Assembly: GCA_024138015.1 (NCBI GenBank)
Contig: JAMXBB010000009.1
Coordinates: 40,432,149-40,496,148, forward strand
From: Lumnitzera littorea
Taxonomy: Eukaryota > Streptophyta > Magnoliopsida > Myrtales > Combretaceae
Reading direction: 5' to 3'
DNA: 64,000 bases
Shown here: positions 44,880 through 59,017 of the stretch, one piece after another
Layout: the number at the start of each line of letters is the position of its first letter
How positions within the stretch are numbered: position 1 is the first letter of the stretch
Translations under genes and position numbers: made by a program
Notes under the pieces: generated by a model
What the model saw: the letters and a program-made list of their open reading frames with translations, nothing else
The model's database searches: none
Told to the model about the DNA's origin: nothing

Positions 44880-46850
44880 TATTCTAGGTGGCTTTCTTGA
44901 TCTCATCAGCTTCGTACCTTAGACTTTTATTTTAATATTATACCACGTTGCGAAATATAGTGATGTACTGACATGGTAACTGGGCCCCTTTTCTTTTAAT
45001 GTTTATTTAAGATAACAGTAACACTTATGGACAAGGTATCAATAAGACTATGTATTTGACAAATGTTTAGAGGGCTTGCACAATAGGATACCTTTTCCAT
45101 AGTATTGCACCAAAAAGTTTACGCAAACAATAAAATTCATTAGAAATGAGATGTTATATCGTGTATAATATTTAGTAGATAAAATCTAATAAATTTGGTA
45201 CTTCATTTACCACATTTGGATAACTACAATGGATGATTATAAATGCTCACATGTTTTAAGTTTTATCAGTATGTTATGTCTAAGAAAATTAAGAAAACCG
45301 GTAACGAATGTTATATCGGATGGTTCAAGTTTATTAAATTTCTCCCATCATTATAAAATGGAGTACACTGGACATGATATGATTTTTCCACTTGCCATCT
45401 TTCTAACGGATTCGTTAGCACAAACCGGTAAGGTGTGACAACAACCAACCCACACAAAGAAAGAGCAATTTTTATATTGACGAGGAGTGAAAGTGATGTA
45501 TTTCGATGTTGTCCATTCTGGTTAAGTTAAGGAATGTACTCACAGTTTACAAAGATATAACGAATTAGTTGTTCTAACTGATAATTCTGAGAAAACTACT
45601 GAACCGTCCGGTCTAAGCTATATCGAAACTGAACCATAAGTAAAGGTCACAATATATACTAGGTGGACCTCATCAGCTTCGTATCTTAGACTCTTATTTT
45701 AGTCTAAAAGCATGTTGCACAACGTAACGTACTGACATAGTAATGGGTCCTCTTTTTTATTGTTACTTTAGAACATATTTCAATTATGGACAATGTATGA
45801 ATAAGATTATATTAACAAATGTTTAGGGAGCAGCGAAAGTCCTCATACACAAATGTCGGATATTTGATGAATGAAAATTATGATTAAGCGTGGATTTGTT
45901 TTGTGAATAATGTTTTCTAAACTTTTTTTTTTTTTAATTTTTGCTATAATTAAAACTATCTGATTATCCTATCTTATTGTTATAACCTCAAGAGGCCTTC
46001 AATGCTAGTTGCTTACAATGGTAAGCTGCGATAGAAGGTAAAAATGATGCTGGACGCCAATAGCAGTGGTTAGCAACCACAAAAAGTGGTAATGAAAAAT
46101 GAAAAAAACAAGAACAGTTTTCTCTTAAATTATTAAATAAAATAAAAAAAAGAAACCACCATCGGCCATTAAAGGCGATCTTTACCTTTGATCACAAGTT
46201 CTGCTAAAAGCCATTAACAGTTGCAACTTCTTAAGTCTTAGTATAACAAAATATTTGACAATTTATGGTGGATGTTTGAAAATTTTCCCAAGATGTTTTT
46301 TTCAAAAGAAACACACCCTAATATCATATTGGAAGCATTAAAAAGGAAAAGAAAGAAATTGGTCACAAATTATACATCTAATAATAACACTCGTTAAGAT
46401 TATTCCCCGGTCATTATTAAAAAAAAAAAAAAAAAAGTGAATTTCTCCCATCATTTAAAAGGGGTACTAAAATATATGCATATGTCATGGATTTTTTACT
46501 TACTATCTTCTAATGGATTCGTTGCCCCTAATTGGAGAAATGGGACAACAACCAAACCACACCAAGAACGAACAATTTTTATGTACGATGACTGATGTAT
46601 TATAATGTTCTTCGTCAAGGTTAGTTAAGTATACTCACATTTTACAAAGACATAACAAACCGGTTGTTCAAACTGATAAATCTTTTATCTTGATCAGGAT
46701 CACAAGAAATCAGATATTGTGAGAATCAATTAATCATAATATACTATGCAAGAAGTATAATCAGGCTGATTTTTATGGTCAGTTAATCTTAGCAAACTAC
46801 GGGACTTTCCAGTCTAAGCCATATCCATAAGAAAGTGCAGTAATTTGTAT
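44880..46850. repeat. Large imperfect tandem duplication (A-B, A'-B')
   Basis: Block A (44880-45080: CTCATCAGCTTCGTACCTTA, GTACTGACATGGTAA, ACAAATGTTTAGAGG) recurs at 45655-45840. Block B (45330-45650: AATTTCTCCCATCATTATAA, GGATTCGTTAGC, GACAACAACCAACCCACAC, GTCTAAGCTATATC) recurs at 46440-46830. The second unit holds about 300 bp extra (46000-46400) ending in a poly(A) run. The ORF at 45229-45438 covers part of block B and is not kept in B', so it is not a conserved gene. Confidence 0.75.
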
Positions 46851-46959
46851 AAGCAGATCAAGTAGAAATTATTTTGTACTGATCAGTATTAAAAATACAT
46901 TGAATTGGTGAATTAGCTCATGCTATAATAGAATTTATTTGTATTAAAAATACATTGAA

Positions 46960-49002
46960 TTAGTGAATTAGCCTCAAAACCTAGAGAACTATAACTCACC
47001 ACATGACACCCCTAAAGGCTAACATGCTAAGATATTTAAGAACCTGTAACATGTCTAAAATTTGTAAATAATTAATAATAATCTATCAACTCACAAATAA
47101 TAATCTATCAATTCATGAACATCAACTCCTCAACCATTGATAAAAGAGTGACATAAATACTTACTCATTTCATCATATACAAGGATGTCACATTACCTAC
47201 CTATGATAAAATAAACATAACAACTTAACTAAAAAAATCTCACAACTCTATAAGTAACATAAAATACATAACCAATAGGGGTCACAGGCAACTCTATCCT
47301 ACAATTGGAAATAAAATCGAATCCCAACTCCTATCCATGCCTATCATCTATTTTATGTACAACCCTACCTATTCTAGAGTAGCAATCTCCATTCTCTTCT
47401 TCATTATAAGCTTAGTCGGTATGATCATAACTTTCAATAATATCATCCTAATATGTAACTATAACTAAAAAACAACTCCCAAAGGGTGAGTTATGCTAGT
47501 ATGGAATATTGAAAGCACATGTGCATGATCAAGCATTCACATTTCACACACTTTTGAGTAGCAATAATAAATGCAACGAGCAACCGGTTTATATCTTCAA
47601 TAATTAAACCATCAACCATCACAGTCTTGGTATCCCAAGACTTCGAGTAACTCATGATCCCTATACAAGTAACCAAGTATACAAATAACCTAGTATCTAA
47701 GTAACCAATAGCCATCCTAGATCTACTTGAGTCCTTTTAGTACGAGACTCCACTCAAGATAACATCACACAAAGATCGCTAAATGCCTCACCAACAACAC
47801 TGGACGTAACCAGTAGGAGGTCGAAACCAAACACAAGCAACACAATCAATAAGTAAGCAAGATATATGTTAAGTCCATTTACTACTAAACTAGTAAGTAA
47901 AAACACATAAGCAAGTATCTTGTACTTGACTCCATAGTATTGTTTAACAAGTATCTCGATGCTCTACAACTTAGCAAAACACGACATAAACGATTCAACC
48001 CCTAAACTATGATATAAAAGTTACTATTCACTCCTCACATCTCAACCCCTTAACTAGGCCATAAGTCTCTATAAGAAGTCTCAAGTCATTCCTTGGAAAA
48101 ATAAAGTTTGGTTATTGTTTTGATTTTGAAAACCTGTTAAAAAATGTCCTAGAAAGGTTTTAGAACAAAAAAGAAGGTTGAAAAATCACTAAGGAAGGAA
48201 GCGGAAACCTTCCATACACTATAACAGACATGGCATCCGAATACTAGAGGGTCGGGTGTCTAGATGCTAATCAACAACTCATAATTGTTTAGGCCCTCCA
48301 AACATTAATAGCAGTCTGCAATTTTCTGTAGACTATAGTCCATGACTCCCCCCTTTCCAACCTAACTTCAAACCCAATCACTAAACTTTCCTTTCCCGGT
48401 CTTTTCCTGATCTTACACTTGCCTCCAAACACTCCATAACACTTTTTAAACACCATTACAAAGATCTCAACCCCAAAACATTCAATCTTAGCAAACCATG
48501 TCAAGAACAAAACTTTGAATGAATTAGAGGTTCAAAAGTGACTTACCTATGATTTCTTGATGCACGGTCAATTACATCTACACTTCCTACACTCTACCTT
48601 TGTAAAAGCAAAATCTTTTGAATTTTCTCACCAATCCTAAGGAGAAAAACGAATTTCTATGGGGTGTATGTCATAACTTGCCTGAATTTGCTATTTCCTT
48701 GTGAAATCTTAGGTCTTGCATCATTAGAAACACTCAAAACCTCTTCAATCCATACCTTAGAGACCTTGATAATTTTCTTGACGGTTTTCTAGTTTGGCAT
48801 GAGAAATAGTGTAAGGGAGGATGAGGGATAATACAAAATAAAACAAACTTAGTAGGTAATGAGGGGCTTTAAAAATTTCCTCTAGACCATTTTGCCTCCG
48901 CAACTTAAGATTAATTACATGCCATATCGAAGCTCATTATTTAAAACTCCTTTATATTCTTTAAACCCTTTTTATATATTTATTTTTTAATTAGGGTTTT
49001 AC
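46960..49002 (-). mobile_element. 3' LTR of E5
   Basis: Minus strand starts TGTAAAACCCTAATT at 49002; the other end is decayed near 46960 (CCTCAAAACCTAGAGAAC against CGCCCGGAACTTGGGGAAC). Aligns with 50935-52276 and with 55590-56308. Minus-strand ORFs 47491-47715 and 48289-48510 lie in it and are not genes. Confidence 0.7.
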
Positions 49003-50934
49003 ACCTTTTCCCCCCATAGCAAAACTTCCATCCTTAAAAGTTTAAAACCTGAATCCTGAAACAACTCTAGATACTTTCTCTCAATTTATTCCTCAAGCTC
49101 CCACTTAATTTCAATTTCCTTACACTCTAAGAATGCCAACTTCTCTTTACTTTACTTCTTTCATTAAGTTTCGCTACCACTCTAATCATTACCTATTCTT
49201 TCTCTTATAAGTCGAACATTCGTCATTATGCCACACTATAATTTTTTGTCATAACAATTCTTTATGCAACCCTATGATTCTAAAGTAAGAGCACTCACTT
49301 CTTGAATTTGCTTCACTTCCGACAATTCTCAAGTTGCCCCACATTCATTGCCACCTTACCTCACTCAATGACAACTCATGTCCTTCACTTATCCTCAACT
49401 CATTATTAGATTGCAAGAGAAAGTCTTACTATTACCATTAATATTATTGTTATTCTTACTTATACACCTTTTTTGATTGGTTAAGCTACATTAATTAATT
49501 ATTTCCTTTATAGATTTTAGTCTAGTCGGTTCATCTTCTATTAACACTTTTTACATCCTTTAAGATTAATCTCCCTGTAATCTCTTTAGTTACTCTTCCT
49601 TATTATTACTACTATAGTAATCACAGTTATAGTTATTTATAATTTACTCTCTCAAGACTTGTTATATATTGTTGATTTGTTTATTATTTATTATTAGGAT
49701 ACTTTATTATTTGCATTCTAGTTTCAAGTTCTTTAATTATCGTTCTACTTATTTTCTCACTTTAATTCTTAAGTATTGTAAGATTTCCATATTATACATT
49801 TTGATATAGATAGACATAAACATGGCAATGACAAGTAACATAGATAGCTAACTCAAAGAGATGAGGTCGATAACTTAACTTGACTCACATGATATGACTC
49901 AACACAACCCATCAACATAGCTGACACATTAATATACTAGACATGAATCTGACTCACCATGAAATAAGGACTCAATAACCCCATTTCACATGTACACGTG
50001 CTAGTGTATATATGAACACCAATTCATGTTTTGAATCTTTTACTCAATTTTCCTCTATTGTTAATTATTAGTCTTTGAATCGGTAACTTATATTGATTGT
50101 TGCATCAATACCCACTATAGGTAATTTAGTGAAGTGGGTCCCTATTTTGTCTTAGTGTTAAAATTTGTATTTACAATTCTTCAGTTTCTATTATATTGTA
50201 CATTTTCCTAAAAGTGTCTTATTTGTCTTAAGAGGCGTAATTAAAGGGTTTTTAACGCATTCATAAGTGTTAAAAGTTTTATGTTATTCTCTTATTATTC
50301 CTAGATTTACACTATTACATAGTATTTTTAAGTCTTGGTTATGAACCTATAGGTACATATGGATACCTTATTCTTAAATTATTTATGTATCCTTAATATA
50401 AATTAAGTAGCTTATATTTTATTCCCTACGAAGCATTTTACTTATTTTACATTACTGAGCAAAGTAAGGGGAGTAGCTCCACTAATTCCAACTTTAGCTT
50501 CATCTCCATTTCGCCAATCTAACTCTTGCTCCACTACACACCCAGGTAAACTATAGATGGATAAGGAAGCATTAAGAGGAAGCAAAGAAAAGAGACTAGT
50601 ACTAAAAATATATATTTCAAGAAGATACCAAATATATGAGTAAAATGTGATGAAAATCAAGCCGAAAACAAGTTAAAGGCAATATAAAGAAAGATGCCAA
50701 TTGAAAATAGGGAAGTATAAATATTAACTAGCAGAAAATAGTAATATAATAGCAAGGAAAAAGGTATTTAAGTGAGATTAAGGAGACTTACCCCAAAGCC
50801 TCAGCAAGAACCACTCTCCCAGATTTAACCTTAACCCCTTAACTACCCACAATCCTCATATCTTACCATCCCAAAGATTCAATAGCTAATGCTTTAAGGA
50901 TCCTTTAACCTAAGCTTTAATACTATTAAAACTG
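49003..50934 (-). pseudogene. E5 internal remnant with pol C-terminal end
   Basis: At about 49150-49035 the minus strand reads KLAFLECKEIEIKWELEE, stop, IERKYLELFQDSGFKL. This resembles the end of gypsy pol after integrase (WELEExMRxKYPxLF). It sits right before the polypurine tract, as expected. No gag, RT or integrase core is visible in the remaining 1.7 kb, including the ORF at 50442-50660. Confidence 0.5.
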
Positions 50935-53900
50935 TAACGCCCGGAACTTGGGGAACCATAGCCCGCTATGTGCCACCCATAAAAGCTAACATGCTAATAC
51001 GTCTAGGAACTTGTAACATGTCTAAAATCTACAAATAATTAATAAAAGAGTGACATAATTAATAATAAGCCAACTTACAAATGATAATATGTCAATTCAC
51101 CAACATCAACCTCCTAACCATTAATAAAAGAGTAACATAAATACTGACTCATTTCATCCTACAAAAGGATGTCGCATTACTTACTTTGGATAACATAAAA
51201 ATAACAACTTAACTAAAAAAATCTCACAACTGTACAAGTAACATGAAACACATAACCAATAAGAGTCACAGATAACTCTACCCTACAATTGACAATAAAA
51301 TGAAATCTCGGCTTCTATCTATGCCTATCATCTATTCTATGTGCAACCTTAACCATCTCATAATAGCAATCTCCATTCTCTTCTTAATTATAAACTTAGC
51401 TAGTACTATCATAACTCTCAATAATATCATCTTAACTTGAACCTATAGTTAAAAAACAACCCCCGGAAGGTGAGCTATGCTTAGTATGGAATACTTGAAA
51501 GCACATGTGCATGATCAAGCATTCACGTCTCATACACATATAAGTAGCAATAATAAATGCAACAAGCAACAAGTTTATATCTTCAGTAATTAAACCGTCA
51601 ACCAATACAATCTTAGCGTCTCAAGACTTTGGGTAACTCATGACCCCTGCACAAGTAACTAAGTATCTAAATTACTAAGGAGCAAGTAATTAAGCAACCA
51701 ATAACCATTCTAGATCTACCTAGGTTCTTTCGATATAGGACTCCACTTAAGATAACATCACACAAAGATCGCCAAATGCCTCAACAACCACACTAAACCT
51801 GACTGATGGAAGGTCGAAACCAAGCACAAGCAGCATAATCAATAAGTAAGCCAGATATATATTCAATCCATTTAATGCTAAACTAACAAGCACAAATACA
51901 CAAGCAAGTATCTTATACCTAACTCCATAGTATTATTTAACAAGTATCCCAATGCTCTACAACTTAGCACAACACAACATAAACAATTCAACCCCTAAAC
52001 TCCAATATAAAAGTCACTATTCGCTCCTCACATCCCAACCCCTTAATTAGGCTACAACCCTATACAAGAAGTCTCAATTCATTCTTTAGAAAAACCAAGT
52101 TTGATTGTTGTTTTGATTCAAAACACTTGTTAAAAAAATATCTTGGAAAGGTTTTAGAACAAAAAAGGTTAAAAAAGCACTAAGGAAGGAAACAAAAACC
52201 TTATATGTACTGTAGCAGACATGGTATCCGAATGCTAAAGGGTCGGGCATTCAAATGCTAGTCAACAACTTAAGATTGTGAGCATTAGGCTCCCTATCAC
52301 GACTCGAGGGGACTAGTCATAGTAGTCACCATATACCATACAAAAAACTGTAGATTGAATTCCCTTACAATCAACGACCTTTTATACGATACACAAGGCT
52401 ACAGCTACAGCTACAACTAACAACCAAAAGTTGCGCAAGCATAAGTAATATCATTTCATGATAACAACAATAAGGTGCAGAAATATAAAACATAATATAT
52501 TTATATAAAAATTTACAGATATAAGGTCTTTAAAACTTTTAACTCAAACTAATATCAGTTTATCATATATTCAGATCTCTAATCTAGATAAACTATCATG
52601 TAAACACTCTAAACACGTCCTGCTTCCACATCGATCCCCTGATGAACAGCTAGCCTTGGGCATGCGACGACCTAACTCCATAAATAACTCAGCTTACGAA
52701 AAAAGACTACAAGGATATAAGTTAACTAGCTTAGTGAGATAATCCCCTCAACCATACAACAATTAAGTTCAATCAAATGAATAGATGTCAACCAGTATGC
52801 CAAACAAATATATGCAGGTGACCAGGTAATGCATGCAACTCAGATTTAACGCCCTTCGAAATCAGGGTTGGAGATACATCGGTATAGTCAAATTCAAGTA
52901 TCATACTAGAACTTATCTCATAACGAAACTCCATGTTTCATATTTAAAATGTAATGGTATATCCATTATTAGTTTTATCAAAAATTAGTTTTACATATGA
53001 TTGTGAGTAGGTTCACGCAGCCCTCACTCACCCCTAAACAAAGGCCTCTAGACTCATCCTTAGCCAGGCAGTTGGCGCCTCTAATGCTTAGTAATCTCAT
53101 GAGCCAGGATAAGTTCATATCACACATGTGTACCGTACGAAATCTATAACAATCAAATAATCGACCCATGTATGGCCTCTTGCTACCTCCGTATAATGTA
53201 ATGGCCGGAATTAGTTATACGGTATATAATTATGCGTGTTTCAAGTTAACTTTTTCTAGTCGAGTAAAATTAGGTCCTATTATTCAATGATCAATCAAGG
53301 TCACAAACAATCAGTTTCTAGTAAATCTACTATGCAACAATCAGTTCTTAGTGAATCTACTATGCAACAATCAATACATTATTGTAATTTAAAGTAAATT
53401 TACTGTTAACAAACAATTATCATACACAAGCATAACCTAACCCCATACAACATTTAATTATTGATCATAATTTATATTCACCAATTACAAACACAAGCAA
53501 ATATAGGATCATTAAGAAAAACTCATTCAGCCATAAGTGACTCAAAGGTCGTAATAATCCAGTGGCAGCTTAAGATTAAGATCAAGATTACCTGAGAATA
53601 AGGAATATAAAAATTTGTAAGTTCGGGAATTTAAAGCTAAATTAGTATCGTAATTTGTAAGGTTTACTTTACCTAGTTACGCAAAATTGTCGATTCGAAC
53701 TTTTTATCGAATTGCGTATAACTTTTTCGTTTTAGCTCAAATCGTTATGAACTTATAGTTTAATTTGATCCTTTTCGAGCGTATTTTCTCATAGTGAGAT
53801 CCGTTTTGGACATTGTCATTTGTAGTTTGAACTGTAATATAAAAATATCAAAAAATTTATTATTTTAATTTAAAAAGTTATAAAATATAAATTTTAGCTT

Positions 53901-54059
53901 TTTCTTAATATATTTATGATTTAATAATTATTTAAGTCATATAATTGATAATTTTATTATTTTAAGCTTATTTTACCTTAATTATTTATTTTTACCTATT
54001 TTTCAAGATTTTAGAATTATTAAATTTAATTAATTTTTGTTTCTAATTTATTATTTTCT

Positions 54060-54600
54060 AATATTCTAAATATACATATAAATATAAATACTTATATAAC
54101 TATATATACAAAAATTCTTATAATATGAAAATATTAGATATATATATATACCTATTATTATACTTGTACACATATATAATAAAGACTAGGTTTATATATA
54201 CATGTACACATATTCACGCTACATATATATATATACATATATACATCTATAAGAAAAAAATAACTTACATGTGTACATGAATATAAAATATGAAGCACAT
54301 GTATATATATATATAATATACGTATACTTACACATATATATCATATATGAAAATAAAGATTATATACATATATACATAAATATNGTATACTCATATACCA
54401 TATATTTTACCTAATAGTATATATATATATACATATGTCTACATACATATCTTTATATATACATAAGAGATACATATATATTTGGTTATCTACTTGTGCA
54501 TACATACATGTATATGTAATGAAATATTTAGTAAAATACAACAAAAATACTTAGTACATACATGTACATACCATATAATATACATATATACAACTAAAAT
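54060..54600. repeat. (TA)n/(CATA)n microsatellite region
   Basis: Long run of ATATAT, ATACAT and TACATG steps. The N at 54384 is an unread base here. Confidence 0.9.
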
Positions 54601-54647
54601 AAATATACTTATCTAATTATGTTCGTATTAATCTTAATTTTCCTTCT

Positions 54648-54700
54648 TCTTTTTCCCCTTCTTCTTCTTCTTCTTCTTCTTCTTTTTCTTCTTGGTTTTC
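54648..54700. repeat. (TTC)n microsatellite
   Basis: CTTCTT repeats of about 45 bp between T-rich runs. Confidence 0.85.
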
Positions 54701-56308
54701 TTTTTGTGTTTTCGGTTTGGTGGTTGTTTTATTTTTACGTGTTAACTTCCAAATTTTTTTTTCTTTTTCTGTTTTGTTCTCCTCTCTTCCAAACGTGAAT
54801 AGTGGGGGTTATAAAGCAAATGAATTGAAAAAATATCAAGTAACAATCTTAGCAAATCACTTATTAATGAAGATAAGACAACCTAATCTATTGCACTTGA
54901 TTTTTTTGTTTATAATTGCAATACCTGGAATTTTTTTTTTTCTCACGTGGGCTATTGTTTCTTAATGAATTTTCTGTTTTCTTTTTGGTTTCCAAAACAT
55001 GGCAGCCGTAGGTATTTAGAAGAAGGAAGAAAAGAGAAGAAGAAGAAAGAAAGAAAAAGGAAGAAAATAGAAATTAAAAATAAATATATGTAACTTTTCT
55101 AAACCTAAAAATCATAAAAATAATCATCATAAAATAATTTTGGAATTTTATGAAAATTTATCAATTTAATTGGTATTCATTACAATTATAATTTTTACAA
55201 GTCATTTTAACAATTTTGTTAAAAATTTTATGCGATTTCGTGATTTAGTCGATAATTACAATCGAATACAATTATATCACTATTGAGTAATGTTTAACTA
55301 TTTTATAGGCTTAAAGTTATAGTTTTAGGGTTTCAATCAAATTCGGGTTCAATTTCGGTTAATTGTGCATAAATCAGATTTAAGGTTTTAGTACGCGATT
55401 TAGAGTTTCGATCAATTTCTAGAGTTTTTATTATCAGTGTTATATTCGATTTATTAAGTTTCATAATCTTTTATTATTACTAGCCTTATCGACTCATTAC
55501 ACAGTTTAGGATACTCTGACTTAAATTAGGGTTCAAACTATCGATTTTCTAGGATTTACACCCCCAACATTCGGACGTTACCAACATGGCATCTAGATAC
55601 CAAATGCAATCTATAGTTTTTTGCAGATTGAAATCTATGACTTCTTCCTTACTCTAATCCAACTCCAAACCCAATAGCTAAACTTTCCTTTCTTAGTCGT
55701 TTCCCACTCATATACTCACCTGTAAACACTCTACAATACCTTTCAAACACCACTACAAAGATCTCAACCCCAAAACGCAGCCAACACTCAATCTCTGTAA
55801 GCCATGTTAAGAACAAAACTTTGAATGAATTAGAGGTTCAAAAGTGACCTACCGTGATTTCTTGATGCAAGGACAATTACATCTACACTTCCTACTCTCT
55901 AGCTCCGTAAAAATGAAATCTTTAGGTTTTTCTCACCAATCCTAGTGAGAAAAACAAAATTATATGGTCTATACGTTGTAACTTACTCAAATTTGCTATT
56001 TCCTTATGAAATCTTAGGTTTCGCTTAACTAGAAATACTCAAAACCCCTTGAATCCATACCTTAGAGACCTTCTTGATAAATTTCTTAAGGGTTTTTTGG
56101 TTTCACATGGGAAATAATGTAAAGGAGGATGAGAGATAATGGGAAATAGAATAAACGTAGTGGGTAATGACGGAGTTTAAAAGTTTCCTCTAGACTGCTT
56201 TGCCCTTACAGCTTAAGGTTAATTAGATGTTATACCGAAGCCTATTGTTTATAACTCCTTTATATTCTTTAAACCATATTTATTTATTTCTTTTGAATTT
56301 GAGTTTTA

Positions 56309-57589
56309 CAATTTGTATTATAATTATATCATTTCATATCAAGTAGGGGTAAGTGCAATTTCATTTGGTACAGTTTGCTCTTTCGAATCGAATCAAACCT
56401 AATATTAGTTTGATTCCTTTATTTTATCCTTTTATGATTCAATTTATAATTTTTTTGAATATATATATATATAACTAGTTTAATTTATAGTTTGAACTAA
56501 AAATATCGAAATGTTTTAGAGAAATAAAAGGTAATAAATGAGAATTAATAATTTGGGGCTTAGTGTTTGCATTTCAAGATGTAGGTTTGAACATAATTAT
56601 ACAGTTAAGTGTTAAGAAACTTAGGAACTAAGGTGGCTACGTTTGATATATGGGTTTTAAATAGAGCACATGTGCACAAAGTGACTAAACTAAGAGAAAG
56701 ATGTCAACACTATTAAATTGGTGAAAATATAAGTTATATGCTCATGTAAAACATAATATATATATTTTACCTTTTACGGTTTGTAACTTTTTAAACCTAT
56801 AAAATACAATTCAATTAATTAATTTGATTCATTATTTTTTTCAAACCTGGAAAAATGGTTTGAACCTAATTTATAATTTAGTTTTCAATCTAGTCCAATC
56901 ACATTAACAGTTTGGATTAGTTTTTTTCCCCTATTCTAATATTGAGTGTTGATAGTAGATTTTCACTAAAGCCTTTATAGACAAATTATTGACCTATTTG
57001 GAGTTAGAACTAAGCTATTTCGTTTTAAAGTAGCCTATTACAAATAGAGTCTAGCCGCTCTTATAGCTTATGATCCCTTAGCAATAGTAAGTCAGGTCTT
57101 CAATTGCACAACTTGTTGAGATGAGATTAAGACAACTTGGAATTATTATTCAATGACTTGGGCTCTTAGGCCTAAGTCTCTCAAGTCTAACCTATATGTT
57201 TAAATATTTGAATTTCTAAGCAAAGATGCAAACAATTCAACAGTCACTACACCTATTAACTACTTAACTTCGTCCTTCTTTCACATTTATCAAATGCCTA
57301 AATTTGTAGGCTACCACATATCTTCTACAATTGAAATGCCACCAACTACCTTTCCATTGTAGTTACATGCGTACTCTACAAAAACCTTAGGACAATAGTA
57401 AAACTCTCTACATACTTGCTCTCATCCTTATTGCTTACATTCTATACACTTCTTTACCCACAAACATTTACTAACAAGCATTAGAATGGTTATGCCATAC
57501 AACTCGATATCCCTATGGTGTAACATTTTCTCTTTTGGAGGTTTGTAAACTCAACCCCAAATTAGACTAATAACATTTTAGCACCATCT
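56309..57589. other. Unassigned sequence
   Basis: No gene recognised. AT-rich, with a (TA)9 run at 56460-56473 and no LTR ends I can pair. Confidence 0.4.
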
Positions 57590-58990
57590 ATTTTTGAATC
57601 CATGTAATGGTTGCCAAAACATATTCGACAGAAAGTATGGGCAAAGCCACTACATCCCAAATGCCCTATGGGGATGAGAAGCCTAACCGCTCAAATAATG
57701 ATCGTATTGCTAAGGTGGAGTACATTTGTGGTAGCATAGCAAAGAAAAATAAGGAGATTGCCGAAAGAATGACAGAATACTAGTACATAATGCAACTTTG
57801 CAAGCCAAAATTTAAGAGTATGAAAGTTATCTCCTTACAAATGATGACTTTGACGATTCGATCCACTCCCCTAAGGAGAGGCCTATTAATGATCAACAAA
57901 TGCAAGTAACTTTGAATGCTCACACTCTTGCAAAAAAATCTATGGTGAACAAAGGAAAAGCACCTGAGCAAGCAAAGTATGTAGGTCCCTTTCATGCTAT
58001 AGCTCTTGCTACATCAAGTAGAAAGTTTATTTTCAAGAAGAATCAATATATGCCATAGATTCTTAAAGAAACAATCCCCCGTCATCTCAAACTTCCATAT
58101 TTTAAGAATGCAGTAGAACAAAAGACCTCGAGGATCATGTGGAATACTATAGAACATAGGCTAAACTATGTGATTGATCAATGCAATTGCTTGTCAAGCA
58201 TTGTTATCTACAATTTGGAATGCAACAAGCACCTAGTTTAAACATTTGAAGCCTATGTCCATAAAATGTTTTGATGAACTAGCAAATGTGCTCTTAAAAC
58301 ATTGCCTAGCCAGTAAAGTTCCTATTAGGGATTCATCAATATGCAATACCATTAAGTAGAATCCGATCAAACCATACATGAATATTCAGCTCCCTTCATG
58401 GCAAAGATGGTACAAATCCCACAACCTGACTTGAGTATGGTTTTGAATGATGTTATTAATGGAGTTGAGCCTCATGGTGATTTTTTCAAGTCATTAACCA
58501 AAAATAAGCTCAACACATTTGCTAAGTTCAAAACCAAAGCTACAACCTATATCATGTAAGAGGACACTACCAAAGCTTAGCAAGAAGCCGATTCAATCAG
58601 GAAAAATGATAACGGGTGACCAAGTGCCAAAGATCGACTTAGTTTGCTAGGTGGTAAATGTTCGAAGGGGAATGATAGGGATAGGAAACAATGAATTTCG
58701 CACTATTCCACATATACCCCACTAACCACCTATGTCAAATATTCTAATGGATATTTAAAATCAAAAATTTTTACAGTAACTAAAAAGGATGAAGGTAATC
58801 CATCTTAGACAAACCCAATAAAATATTGTGATTTCTACATGGTAGGGATAACAATACAAATGAGTGCATCTAACTCAGAAATGCATTAGAAGATGTTGTC
58901 CAATGTGGATACTTAAAGAAATTTTTGGCCGATAGTAGTGAAAACATTGAATAACTAATGAGTATGAATTTACACATGATTGTTGTTAAA
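57590..58990 (+). pseudogene. Tat-like Ty3/gypsy gag remnant
   Basis: The first part reads MGKATTSQMPYGDEKPNRSN (from 57635) and IAKVEYICGSIAKKNKEIAE, a coiled-coil-like start. The middle holds YVGPFHAIALATSSRKFIFK (57979) and TSRIMWNTIEHRLNYVIDQC (58129). The end reads FLHGRDNNTNEC then LRNALEDVVQCGYLKKFLA (about 58835-58930). This corresponds to the CDFHxxxGHxTxEC..LRxxIExLIxxGYLxxFV end of Tat/Retand/Ogre gag. Frames change several times and stops are common. No protease follows; the sequence runs into an Athila-type LTR. Confidence 0.55.
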
Positions 58991-59017
58991 TTTTTTAGAT
59001 AATTTTCCTTTATTTTG

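Larger units (their letters stand above)
52277..55569. mobile_element. 3.3 kb LTR-like insertion in the E5 LTR
   Basis: Starts TGTGAGCATTAGGCTCCC and ends TTTACACCCCCAACA (TG..CA), without counterpart in the other E5 LTR. No coding region: ORFs 52978-53169 and 54717-54965 are compositional. No clear target duplication (AAGAT and TTCGG), so exact borders are uncertain. Probably a solo LTR of a large gypsy element. Confidence 0.5.
46960..56308 (-). mobile_element. LTR retrotransposon E5 with long LTRs
   Basis: Two related LTRs of about 2.05 kb flank a 1.9 kb internal region. The minus strand is the sense strand: a purine tract ATGGGGGGAAAAGG (49016-49003) stands before TGTAAAACCC (3' LTR start). 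A decayed tRNA-Met site TAGTATTAAAGC (50923-50912) follows the 5' LTR end GGGCGTTACA. The internal region is far too short for gag-pol, so pol is deleted; only a pol end remains. The right LTR is split by a 3.3 kb insertion. Confidence 0.75.
50935..56308 (-). mobile_element. 5' LTR of E5, interrupted
   Basis: Plus-strand text begins TGTAACGCCCGGAACTTGGG and ends TTTGAGTTTTACA. Homology with 46960-49002 covers 50935-52276 and 55570-56308; the part between is the insertion. Confidence 0.75.

Noticed and set aside
45229..45438. 69-codon plus-strand ORF as host gene
   Set aside because: No domain, and the frame is not kept in the duplicated copy at 46440-46830.
46932..46942. ATTTG as target duplication of E5 (also at 56309)
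   Set aside because: About 25 bp of unmatched sequence separates it from the recognisable LTR end, and the pentamer is common in this AT-rich DNA.
16096..54384. Unread bases (N) at 16096 and 54384 as signs of joins
   Set aside because: Single ambiguous bases within continuous element sequence; nothing else suggests a misjoin there.
54717..54965. 82-codon ORF rich in Phe and Leu
   Set aside because: Arises from T-rich simple sequence next to a (TTC)n tract inside an LTR-like insertion.
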